From assembly GCA_030606565.1 (NCBI GenBank), contig JAUWGE010000001.1:126301-190300 (forward strand): a stretch of DNA of 64,000 bases, written 5' to 3'. Position numbers and translations under genes: made by a program. This DNA is from Candidatus Bipolaricaulota bacterium (GTDB lineage: Bacteria > Bipolaricaulota > Bipolaricaulia > UBA7950 > UBA9294). The notes below the pieces were generated by a model. The model saw nothing but the letters and a program-made list of their open reading frames with translations, was not told the DNA's origin and ran no database searches. This document shows, piece by piece, positions 39,300 to 47,701 of the stretch. Positions within the stretch are counted from its first letter, which is position 1. Each line of letters begins with the position of its first letter.

Positions 39300-39860
39300 G
39301 TGTACCGCGTTCAAGATGAGGTGAGTTTATTGAGAGCATCATTAGAAGGGGAGACCGAGGCATGGGGAGAGATTGTTGTCCGTTATAAGGAGGCGGTCTT
39401 CGGCCTGTGTTTAGGGTTTCTACGCAATCGAGCCGACGCCGAGGATATCACTCATGATACCTTCATCCGCGCTTACGAAAACCTGCGACGCTACCGGCTT
39501 GAAAAACGTTTCTCTACATGGATCTTTACCATCGCTTCCAACCTGTGTCGCAACCGCCTCCGCCACCGCAGGTATCATCCTGTCATTTCTCCTTCCGACC
39601 CGGTGAGCGGCGGACTTGACCCGGCGGCGGTGGTCGCACAGGAGGACCGCTGGACGCGGGTGCGAGAAGGGCTCGATGTTCTTCCTTATGGCTATCGAGC
39701 CCCGCTTATCCTGCGTTACTACAATGACCTTTCCTACCGGGAAATCGCTGAGGTCCTCTCGCTTCCGGAAGGAACGGTAAAAACGCGGATCCATAGAGGG
39801 AAAGTAATGTTAAAACAGGCAATCGAGAAGGACGGAGTGATTCATTATGAGAGAGGATAA
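39300..39860 (+). CDS. ECF-type RNA polymerase sigma factor
   Basis: NRADAEDITHDTFIRAYENLRRY; region 4 LSYREIAEVLSLPEGTVKTRIHRGK. Confidence 0.93.
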   Translation: MYRVQDEVSLLRASLEGETEAWGEIVVRYKEAVFGLCLGFLRNRADAEDITHDTFIRAYENLRRYRLEKRFSTWIFTIASNLCRNRLRHRRYHPVISPSDPVSGGLDPAAVVAQEDRWTRVREGLDVLPYGYRAPLILRYYNDLSYREIAEVLSLPEGTVKTRIHRGKVMLKQAIEKDGVIHYERG

Positions 39861-40416
39861 CCTGGAAGAGACATTAAAGAACGTTTTGCAACGCGAGGTA
39901 AGCGACGAAGCGTTCCACATCGAGGGCTTGGAAGAGAGGATAGTAACTGAACTGGCCGGGCAGCTCCCCAAAAGCAGCCCCTTAGAGGCGCTCAAGCGGT
40001 TGTTGGCACCTACGCGTGGTGCACGTCTCGGCCAGCTAGCTGTAATCGGGGCAACGGCCGCGGTCTTCCTCGTACTTGGGGCATTCCTTGCCGGTCATCT
40101 TCCCTTCCTGGAAGGGAACCCTAGATTGGCGGTAACGCCGAGCGGAAATGAGGTTCTCTTCATCATGCCAGCCATAGGGGCGCAGAGCGTTACCGTGGTC
40201 GGAAGCTTCAACGACTGGGAGGCAACTCCTCTTTCCGACGAGAATGGCGACGGGATTTGGACAAAAAGCATCTCACTTCCACCCGGCCGTTATGAATACG
40301 CTTTCGTTATCGACGGTCGCTGGTGGGGACAAGATCCACTTGCCGATGAGTACGTGCGTAGCTTCGGAGAGTACAACTCCGTCCGCTACGTAGGGCTGGC
40401 AGGAGATGGCGCATGA
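39847..40416 (+). CDS. Putative anti-sigma-like membrane protein with extracytoplasmic CBM48 (AMPK1/glycogen-binding) domain
   Basis: Overlaps sigma gene stop; single TM VIGATAAVFLVLGAFLAG; VTVVGSFNDWEATPLSDENGDGIWTKSISLPPGRYEYAFVIDGRWW. Confidence 0.75.
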   Translation: MREDNLEETLKNVLQREVSDEAFHIEGLEERIVTELAGQLPKSSPLEALKRLLAPTRGARLGQLAVIGATAAVFLVLGAFLAGHLPFLEGNPRLAVTPSGNEVLFIMPAIGAQSVTVVGSFNDWEATPLSDENGDGIWTKSISLPPGRYEYAFVIDGRWWGQDPLADEYVRSFGEYNSVRYVGLAGDGA

Positions 40417-41183
40417 ACAGGTGCATTATGAAGGCATACCTCATCACTTTTGCGTGGATTAGCGTTCTACTTCTGAGTGAAACGGGTGTTGCTCTGGCTT
40501 CGCAGACCGATGTTTTGACCACCCTTCGGGAGGTTGGTTTGTCTTCAGCTACTGCTGTCCGAATCTCAACAGCGCTTGAGTTGGGATTATCCTTAGACCA
40601 CCTGGGTCAATATGCGCCCGAGGAGATTGCTCAGTGGTTCAAGGTAAAAGAGGGTCCTCTAGATGACAAAGAGGCGATTCTCCTCACAATCACTCAGGCA
40701 TTGGAAGACGGCCTTCCGGCTGCGATGCTTATAGATAAAGTAAAGCAAGGGCTTGGCCAAATCTACGACGATAAAAAAAACATTATACCTCAGCCCAGGC
40801 ATCCTTTGCCACAGATCAGACACGAGATCTCCGTGCGAGCTCAACTTCTTGCCGGGGTGGAGGGTCTTCTCCATGGGAAAAATATCTTTGTCTCCGAAGA
40901 GGCGCGGGCTGGCTTAACTGTTCTTCCTCTTCGCCGTTTTGATGCCTTAGTCACAAACATTGCAGATGCTCTTGGAGACTACCTTGAGGGAGATGGGAAC
41001 CCATATGATGGCTTCCTGCTCTATCAGGCAATGAGCACCCGCCTGCGGAACCAGTCCTCAGCGGAGTCGGTTATCCCTGCCGGGGAGTCGATTATCCCTG
41101 CCGAGGATGTCGATCTCGTCCTGGACCGCATAGAACCGGGAGATCTGACACCCACAGTTTTAAAAGCACTCAATCAATCATAA
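40413..41183 (+). CDS. Exported protein of unknown function
   Basis: Signal peptide; no family recognised; translationally coupled to the upstream gene. Confidence 0.7.
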   Translation: MNRCIMKAYLITFAWISVLLLSETGVALASQTDVLTTLREVGLSSATAVRISTALELGLSLDHLGQYAPEEIAQWFKVKEGPLDDKEAILLTITQALEDGLPAAMLIDKVKQGLGQIYDDKKNIIPQPRHPLPQIRHEISVRAQLLAGVEGLLHGKNIFVSEEARAGLTVLPLRRFDALVTNIADALGDYLEGDGNPYDGFLLYQAMSTRLRNQSSAESVIPAGESIIPAEDVDLVLDRIEPGDLTPTVLKALNQS

Positions 41184-41196
41184 AAAGGAGGAAAAA

Positions 41197-43062
41197 ATGA
41201 TCAAGAAATGGCTAACGACGGGAACGGTACTACTGAGTCTGTTCTTCCTGTTAGGTTTGGTCGGTCTAGCCCAGCCAGTTGCTCCACTGGGAATCATCAT
41301 CGAGCCTCCCGCACCAGGAGGGCTCGAAGCGATAATTTGGGTCGACGAGCCAGCGTATCAGATTAATGAGTATCTGCAAGTACACTTCGAGGTGAACGAA
41401 GATGCGTATATCTACGTCTGGGACATCGATCCTACGGGAGGAGCCTGTCTCATCTACCCCAACAACTACGAATCAAACAATTACGTCTCTGCAGGTCCGC
41501 ATACTATCCCGGGAGTGGGAACATATCACCTACGGGTACAGGAACCTACCGGCACAGAGCGGCTGCAGATTGTTGCCACAAAGAGCTCCGTCGATGGGAT
41601 TGTCCAGTTTTTCGGCGGATTCTCCCCAGGATCGCCATTCGCCTGTTCCCCATCGGGACGCCAGGCCGCAAGCCAGATAGACGTTGTCAAATCGATCATC
41701 GAGACAACGGTCCCTGAGGATGAACGGGCGTTCGACTTTACGAGCTTTGAGATTGTCTCCGGTCCAGTCGCACCGTACGGGACGCTCATCGTCAACTCAT
41801 TTCCCCCAGGCGCCTGGATCACGCTTAACGGCACCTACGTCGGATACACGCCCCGCACCCTCCACGTCCGCCAGGGCATATACCGGATTATCCTAAGCAA
41901 GGAGGGATATCAAGACTGGAGCTACATGCGGTACATCCGCGGTGGAGACACGCATACGATTAATGCCACGCTCCAACCACTTCCCTCCGTTAACCAGCCA
42001 CCGGTCGCCTCCTTCACCATCTCACCACCCTCTCCTGGGGTGTCGGAGTGGGTCCGCTTTGACGGTTCTTCTTCTTACGATCCTGACGGAACTATCAGCC
42101 CCTACAATTGGAACTTCGGGGATGGCACAACCGCTTCGGGGGTGAGTCGCTATCACCAGTTCACCGCCCCGGGGACGTACATGGTCACCCTCACCGTCAC
42201 CGACGATGATGGGGCGTCCGATACAGAGACCCATACTGTACAGGTCGGCCCGACAAACCAACCACCGGTCGCCTCCTTCACCTACTCGCCACTTTCTCCG
42301 GGCCTCGGAGAGCAGATAACGCTAAATGCTACCATGTCCTACGACCCAGATGGATACATCGTCTCCTACCTGTGGGATCGTGACGGCGATGGAATCAACG
42401 ACGCAAGTGGCACGCTCGTTACTGTTAGCTACTACGACGTGGGAGTGCACGTGGTTCGCCTCACCGTAGTCGACAACGGTGGCCTTTCCTCGACAATAAC
42501 CCAAGGGATCATTATCACCGGGGGCGGCATTCCCGGTGGGCCGCCGATGGGCGGAATCCCAGGGATCTTCGTATGGGGCACTAACACATGGCACATCACA
42601 GTAAACGCTGGTTCCACCTGGACCAGCGCCCATAGCTACAAACTGGAACTGCGCACCGACGGCTCGTTTGAGAACGTCAACCAGACGATAAGCGGTGGGG
42701 TTGCCCCTATGGGAATCGTCCCCACCCCCACCGAGGGCGGCAAGACACTAACCTTCCAGGAAAGCTTAAGCAGTGGGAGTATAGATCACACCTTCACCGT
42801 CTCCAATGCAAAGAGCATCTGGATGAGCCTGAAGCTCGACATCGACGGGGATGGAACCCTGGAGGAATCGCCAAGCTTCGTCTACCTGCGTAACTTCATG
42901 GTCCACCCGTTGAGCGCCCCGTTCGTGGTGGGACTGCCGAGTGGGAGCAGTGGACCGCTTGTACCGCGCATGAACTTCAGGATTGGCCATGCGTTCACCT
43001 ACACCTCCACGGTACGCTTCATCTGGTGGACGACCGATATCACCACCCTGGAAGGCCACTGA
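41197..43062 (+). CDS. Exported multidomain protein: DUF4384-like, PEGA, two PKD domains
   Basis: AYIYVWDIDPTGGACLIYPN; GTLIVNSFPPGAWITLNGTYVGYTP PEGA; two SYDPDG..WNFGDG-type PKD repeats. Confidence 0.85.
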   Translation: MIKKWLTTGTVLLSLFFLLGLVGLAQPVAPLGIIIEPPAPGGLEAIIWVDEPAYQINEYLQVHFEVNEDAYIYVWDIDPTGGACLIYPNNYESNNYVSAGPHTIPGVGTYHLRVQEPTGTERLQIVATKSSVDGIVQFFGGFSPGSPFACSPSGRQAASQIDVVKSIIETTVPEDERAFDFTSFEIVSGPVAPYGTLIVNSFPPGAWITLNGTYVGYTPRTLHVRQGIYRIILSKEGYQDWSYMRYIRGGDTHTINATLQPLPSVNQPPVASFTISPPSPGVSEWVRFDGSSSYDPDGTISPYNWNFGDGTTASGVSRYHQFTAPGTYMVTLTVTDDDGASDTETHTVQVGPTNQPPVASFTYSPLSPGLGEQITLNATMSYDPDGYIVSYLWDRDGDGINDASGTLVTVSYYDVGVHVVRLTVVDNGGLSSTITQGIIITGGGIPGGPPMGGIPGIFVWGTNTWHITVNAGSTWTSAHSYKLELRTDGSFENVNQTISGGVAPMGIVPTPTEGGKTLTFQESLSSGSIDHTFTVSNAKSIWMSLKLDIDGDGTLEESPSFVYLRNFMVHPLSAPFVVGLPSGSSGPLVPRMNFRIGHAFTYTSTVRFIWWTTDITTLEGH

Positions 43063-43090
43063 AGAACCCGCTATAGGCATAGCGAAAGAA

Positions 43091-43119
43091 AGGGGTCGCG
43101 ACGTCGCGGCCCCTTTTTC
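43091..43119 (+). terminator. Intrinsic terminator
   Basis: ggggtcgcga-cg-tcgcggcccc followed by ttttt. Confidence 0.75.
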
Positions 43120-43171
43120 TTCATACGTGAAGTTGTCCCTCAAGTTCCTCTCGGTGTAAGATAGCCGCGCG

Positions 43172-44509
43172 ATGACAGGTCATTTTCTGGCGATCAATTG
43201 GGAGCTCAAACACCCTGAGGTCAGGGAAGAAGGGTTCTTCGAAGGGCCGTCCTTTGCCTCGTTCGACGCTCTTTTAATCGATCCGAACCCGGTCAGTGAC
43301 CTCTGGGTGTACGACGTGCCCCCAGAGAAGGATGGGGTGCGTCGCACTTACACCGACAGCGATCGCGGGTTCGGCCGTACGCTTTCGCGCTTGATGGCGA
43401 AGCGCCGCGCTGAAGCGGCCGATCTCTTACACAAGGCAAGCGGCATCATCGTCTGTCGCTTGCGTCCGCGCGGAGAGCCACTGGAAGTAATGGCACAAGG
43501 TGCGCCCGGCGAGCGGATCGACCGCTACAGTTGGCTCCCCACTGTTTCACTCGTTGACCGCCACCATCAGCTCACCTTCCCGGCGAACAGCCGCTTTCTC
43601 CCACGATGTGGAAAGGATGTAGTCTTCGAGGGAACAGGAGATCCGTTTGAAGACTATTTGCACGAGTTTAAGGGGAGAATCCTCTATCGAGCCGTCTATC
43701 AGGATCTCCTCTCTACCCCGATCTCTCATTTCGCTACGGTCCTCGCCTGCAATAAAGTTGGAGATGTTATCGCGCTTCAAATTCCGTTCGATGAGGGGAG
43801 GCTTGTCCTCCTTCCTCCACTTGAGGGGGTCTCCCCAGCACGGGAAGCAGCCGCCTTGCTGAAGGCAGTCTCAACTGCGGTCCTTCATCCCGCCTTCGCC
43901 CCAAAGCCGGACTGGCTTCCTGCCTATCCCCTTCCCGGGGAGGATGCTCTGCGCGACGAACTTTCGAGCCTTACCAGTCGTCGGGAGAAGCTCAACCTTA
44001 AAGTAGAGGAAGTTGCCTCCCGACTGGAGGAAACGACGAAGTACAACAGGATCCTGTACTCCAAGGGCCGTTTTACCTTCCTTTCTGCTGTAGCAGACTC
44101 CTTCCGTGCTCTTGGATTCACGGTTGAGAAGTCGAACTACGACTTGCTTCTGCGCTCCGATGAGGGGGATGCCATCGGTGTAGCCTCGGCCTCGGAGGAG
44201 GCAATGATTGGTCTCGCTCCCTACCGACGTCTCCTCGACTGGGTCGACCGTGCTCGTACCGAAGGGGAGGGTCCCAACAAGGGAATCTTGGTGGTAAGTG
44301 GCTCGCGCGAACTCGATCCGAAACGGCGGCCGACTCAATTTACCCCCGATGTACTGCGGGGGTGCAAGTCACAGGGGTTCTGTCTCCTGACAACCTACGA
44401 GCTGTATAAGCTAGTACGGCAGGCACTCGAGGAGAAGGATAAGAAGGTACTGGCAACTTTGAGACGCAAGCTCCTTGAGTCCGACGGTGAGTTCCGCGGA
44501 AGCGGTTGA
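43172..44509 (+). CDS. Uncharacterised protein with coiled coil and a degenerate nuclease-like C-terminal region
   Basis: Long codon-biased ORF; coiled coil ELSSLTSRREKLNLKVEEVASRLEET; see finding. Confidence 0.7.
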   Translation: MTGHFLAINWELKHPEVREEGFFEGPSFASFDALLIDPNPVSDLWVYDVPPEKDGVRRTYTDSDRGFGRTLSRLMAKRRAEAADLLHKASGIIVCRLRPRGEPLEVMAQGAPGERIDRYSWLPTVSLVDRHHQLTFPANSRFLPRCGKDVVFEGTGDPFEDYLHEFKGRILYRAVYQDLLSTPISHFATVLACNKVGDVIALQIPFDEGRLVLLPPLEGVSPAREAAALLKAVSTAVLHPAFAPKPDWLPAYPLPGEDALRDELSSLTSRREKLNLKVEEVASRLEETTKYNRILYSKGRFTFLSAVADSFRALGFTVEKSNYDLLLRSDEGDAIGVASASEEAMIGLAPYRRLLDWVDRARTEGEGPNKGILVVSGSRELDPKRRPTQFTPDVLRGCKSQGFCLLTTYELYKLVRQALEEKDKKVLATLRRKLLESDGEFRGSG

Positions 44510-45501
44510 AGGTGGTGCTTCCCGTCGTTCTCTGCCTCTTCCTCGTTCCGGTGACGGCCATTGTTGCCCACCTCTTTGCCGCGGGAATGCGGCGAGCCTC
44601 ACTTGGCCAACGGATCCGGGAATACGGACCCCACCTTCACGAGAGTAAAAGCGGAACCCCAACCATGGGTGGCGCAGTCATCCTCCTTCTATGGGGGATC
44701 TGCTTGCCTCTCTTACACTACTTTCAGCTTCTCTCTCGCGAAGGGTTGTTCATATTTCTCGGTGGCCTCTTGTGCGGAGGGATCGGGTTACTCGATGATC
44801 TCCTTTCCCTGCAACACAAGCGCTCGTTGGGCCTCTCCCCCTCTCAGAAGGTCATCCTTGTTACTGGTCTTACCGCCATTCTCTTCTTCTTGTTTCCGCA
44901 TGCAGTACGTACCCCGCTTCACGTCCCCTTCTCATCGCTAATCCTGTCTCCCTCTGCGATCCTCACCTTCCTCCTGGTATGGAGCGTTTTCCTGGCGACC
45001 ACGAACAGCATGAACCTGACTGATGGTCTCGACGGGCTAGCAACCGGAGTTACGATCCTCATGCTTCTCGGGTATCTTTTCCTCTCCCCCGAGCAAGAGT
45101 TTCATAACGTTATCCTTCCCCTCGGGGGAATCCTGATCGGTTTCCTGTGGGTGAACGCCTATCCGGCGTGTCTCTTCCTGGGAGACGTCGGCTCGTTCGC
45201 ATTGGGAGGTACCATCGCTTCACTCGCTATTGTAAGTGGTACGGCGCTCATCCTCCCTTTACTCGCCGGGCTCCTCGTCCTCGAGTCGGGGTCGGTCATA
45301 CTACAGGTCTGCTACTACCGACTAACCAAAAAGAGGATCTTCAAGATCAGCCCGCTGCATCACCACTTTGAGCACGCAGAAGGGATCGACTACTCCTATC
45401 TTCTTCCAACGGTGGAGTGGCCGGAGCCGAAGATCGTTACCAGGTTATGGATTCTTCAAGGACTTTTTGTCGGATTAGGGATCCTTGCCGCGCGACTTTA
45501 G
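44506..45501 (+). CDS. mraY: MraY-type phospho-N-acetylmuramoyl-pentapeptide transferase
   Basis: HLHESKSGTPTMGG; TTNSMNLTDGLDGLA; FLGDVGSFALGG; SPLHHHFE. Confidence 0.9.
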   Translation: MKVVLPVVLCLFLVPVTAIVAHLFAAGMRRASLGQRIREYGPHLHESKSGTPTMGGAVILLLWGICLPLLHYFQLLSREGLFIFLGGLLCGGIGLLDDLLSLQHKRSLGLSPSQKVILVTGLTAILFFLFPHAVRTPLHVPFSSLILSPSAILTFLLVWSVFLATTNSMNLTDGLDGLATGVTILMLLGYLFLSPEQEFHNVILPLGGILIGFLWVNAYPACLFLGDVGSFALGGTIASLAIVSGTALILPLLAGLLVLESGSVILQVCYYRLTKKRIFKISPLHHHFEHAEGIDYSYLLPTVEWPEPKIVTRLWILQGLFVGLGILAARL

Positions 45502-45833
45502 GAAAGTCCCTGCTCGAACGCGGCCGCCCCACGCAGGCGCTTAACCGCTGTCGCCTCAAAAATAGGCATGAAACCCTCGAAGAACCGCGAGCCGCAGGTA
45601 AAGGGGAAACCCAACGTGGAGATATTATCCTTCACCGCGATCGGAAGCCCACGTAGCGGCAGATCGGCCTTCTCCCTCGCCTCGTCGATAAGCGCTTTCA
45701 AATCAGCAAGGACAAGGTAAGCGCGCACGTCCTTCTCCCTCGCCTCAATGCTCGCAAACAGCCCCTGGAGCACCTCTTCAATGCAGACCAAACTAGAGGC
45801 GAGGGAAGAGAGGGGTTTATAAAGGGTAGTCAC
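45498..45833 (-). pseudogene. Truncated 5' remnant of gatA (amidase family)
   Basis: PLRGLPIAVKDNISTLGFPFTCGSRFFEGFMPIFEATAVKRLRGA is the amidase Lys motif region; ORF stops before the Ser-Ser catalytic region. Confidence 0.75.
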
Positions 45834-45849
45834 GTCATCTCCCTTGATC

Positions 45850-45935
<86 letters not shown>

Positions 45936-46001
45936 ACATTAGGACGTTAGAAGTTTAAGTAGCCCTTCATCACGTGTCAAGAAGCCTTCTATTAACGCCA
46001 G

Positions 46002-46778
46002 TTAGCGTTCGCGCCATGCCGAAAACTCGTCTCGGAAGTCCCTGAGAGCCTCTAAATCGATCTCGGCCCGCAGCACCCCCTCCCGAACCCCGAGGGCAGC
46101 TACCTTCACCCCCCACGGGTCGACGACCATGCTCCGCCCCAGTAACCCTCTCCCCACGGCGTTACAGGCGATGATATATCCCTGGTTCTCCACCGCTCGC
46201 GCCTGGCAGAGACTCTCCCATGCCTCCATGCGCGCCGAGGGCCAGGCAGCCGGGATAAGGAACACTTCCGCTCCCTGCTCACTCATCCCTCGAAAAAGCT
46301 CGGGAAAACGCAGGTCGTAACAGATGGCAATCCCCAAGCGCCCAATCTTCGTCTTCACCACTTCACTGCCCTCGCCTGGGGTGAGGAGATCCCGCTCCTG
46401 CGAGCGGTAGCTGAGCAAGTGGGCCTTGCGATAGGACCCAATAAGTTTCCCCTCACGATCAAGAAGAACGGCGGTATTGTAGAGTCTCTCCCTCTGCCGT
46501 TCTACAATGCTTCCGCCCAACAGGTAAATCCCCAGTCCCCTCGCCACCTTACGCAAGAATGAGACCGTTTCTCCCTCAAGCGCCTCCGCCTTCCTCGAAT
46601 AGGAAGAAAAATCAGAGTAGCCTACACGCCACAGTTCCGGCAAGAGCACAAGGTCAGCCCCACGCGCCCCATAGAGGAGACGTTCCACTCGAGCAAGGCG
46701 CCGGGCGTCCCCCTCCTCCACAAGCGCCGGTTGAATGACCGCTACGCCGATTTTCTCTCCCTGTCCAGATTCCTTCAT
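46002..46778 (-). CDS. Carbon-nitrogen hydrolase (nitrilase/omega-amidase family)
   Basis: LVLLPELW; YRKAHLL; GIAICYDLRFPELFR. Confidence 0.92.
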   Translation of the reverse strand: MKESGQGEKIGVAVIQPALVEEGDARRLARVERLLYGARGADLVLLPELWRVGYSDFSSYSRKAEALEGETVSFLRKVARGLGIYLLGGSIVERQRERLYNTAVLLDREGKLIGSYRKAHLLSYRSQERDLLTPGEGSEVVKTKIGRLGIAICYDLRFPELFRGMSEQGAEVFLIPAAWPSARMEAWESLCQARAVENQGYIIACNAVGRGLLGRSMVVDPWGVKVAALGVREGVLRAEIDLEALRDFRDEFSAWRER

Positions 46779-46956
46779 GTTAAATTCTTAGTCTAACCTG
46801 CGTTACGGCGAACGTGCAACCGAGATCCCCGAGGGGACTTGGTTTTCAATGTGATATCTGTTACAATGCGGGACGTTTGACCCCCGTGTCGGGGTGATGA
46901 GGGGGTGGAGAAAAGGTGATAGGCGAACGAGCAGCCTTACGGTAGAGGGGGTAGGC

Positions 46957-47631
46957 ATGGTCGATCTCAAAGATTTTCGCATCTTTTCCGATCTTAAGGG
47001 AAAGGACTTAGATAAGCTCCGGGAAAGCGTACGTAAGATCAAGTATGGCCGGGGAGAGATCATCTTCCAGGAGGGGGCACCAGCATTCGGTTTCTATCTT
47101 ATATTCGAGGGGATGGTCAAGCTCGTCAAGCGCAGCATGCGCGCAAAGAGCCAGATCCTAAAGATTGTTGGCCCAGGCGAGATCCTCGGGGAGACGACTC
47201 TGTTCGACAAAGGGAGTCATAACGCTTACGCCAAAACACTCGAACCAGTGGTGGTCGGGTTCATCGAGCGCGGAGATTTCTTCTACTTCCTCGAGCGTCA
47301 CCCAAAGACTATCTTCCGCCTGTACGAGAAACTCTCTGGGGAGCTCAAGGCGTTCCAGAACAAGCTGGCCGAGCGATCCTACTCATCGAGCAAGGAGCGC
47401 CTAGCCCGACTTATCCTCCATCTGGGGAAAAGCGGAGTAGAACTCTCCCGGGCCGAGTTGGCGGAGATGGCTGGCGTATCTTCCAAGACGGCAATTCGGA
47501 CTTTGAGTGAACTCGAAAGCAGGTCAATCATCGCAATCGAAAGCCGCAAGATCAAGATTCTACGCGAGGATTACCTGCAAAAGATCATGGAGCCCTTCTC
47601 CGTAGATCTCACGACCAACTTGATCATCTGA
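46957..47631 (+). CDS. CRP/FNR-family transcription regulator
   Basis: Cyclic-nucleotide-binding fold GEIIFQEGAPAFGFYLIFEGMVKL; HTH LSRAELAEMAGVSSKTAIRTLSELES. Confidence 0.9.
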   Translation: MVDLKDFRIFSDLKGKDLDKLRESVRKIKYGRGEIIFQEGAPAFGFYLIFEGMVKLVKRSMRAKSQILKIVGPGEILGETTLFDKGSHNAYAKTLEPVVVGFIERGDFFYFLERHPKTIFRLYEKLSGELKAFQNKLAERSYSSSKERLARLILHLGKSGVELSRAELAEMAGVSSKTAIRTLSELESRSIIAIESRKIKILREDYLQKIMEPFSVDLTTNLII

Positions 47632-47701
47632 AGCTCACAAGAAGAACGTCTCCCAAGCAGGTGACCGGTGTCCTTTCGGGTTCGACCTATATTTTTTATA
47701 G

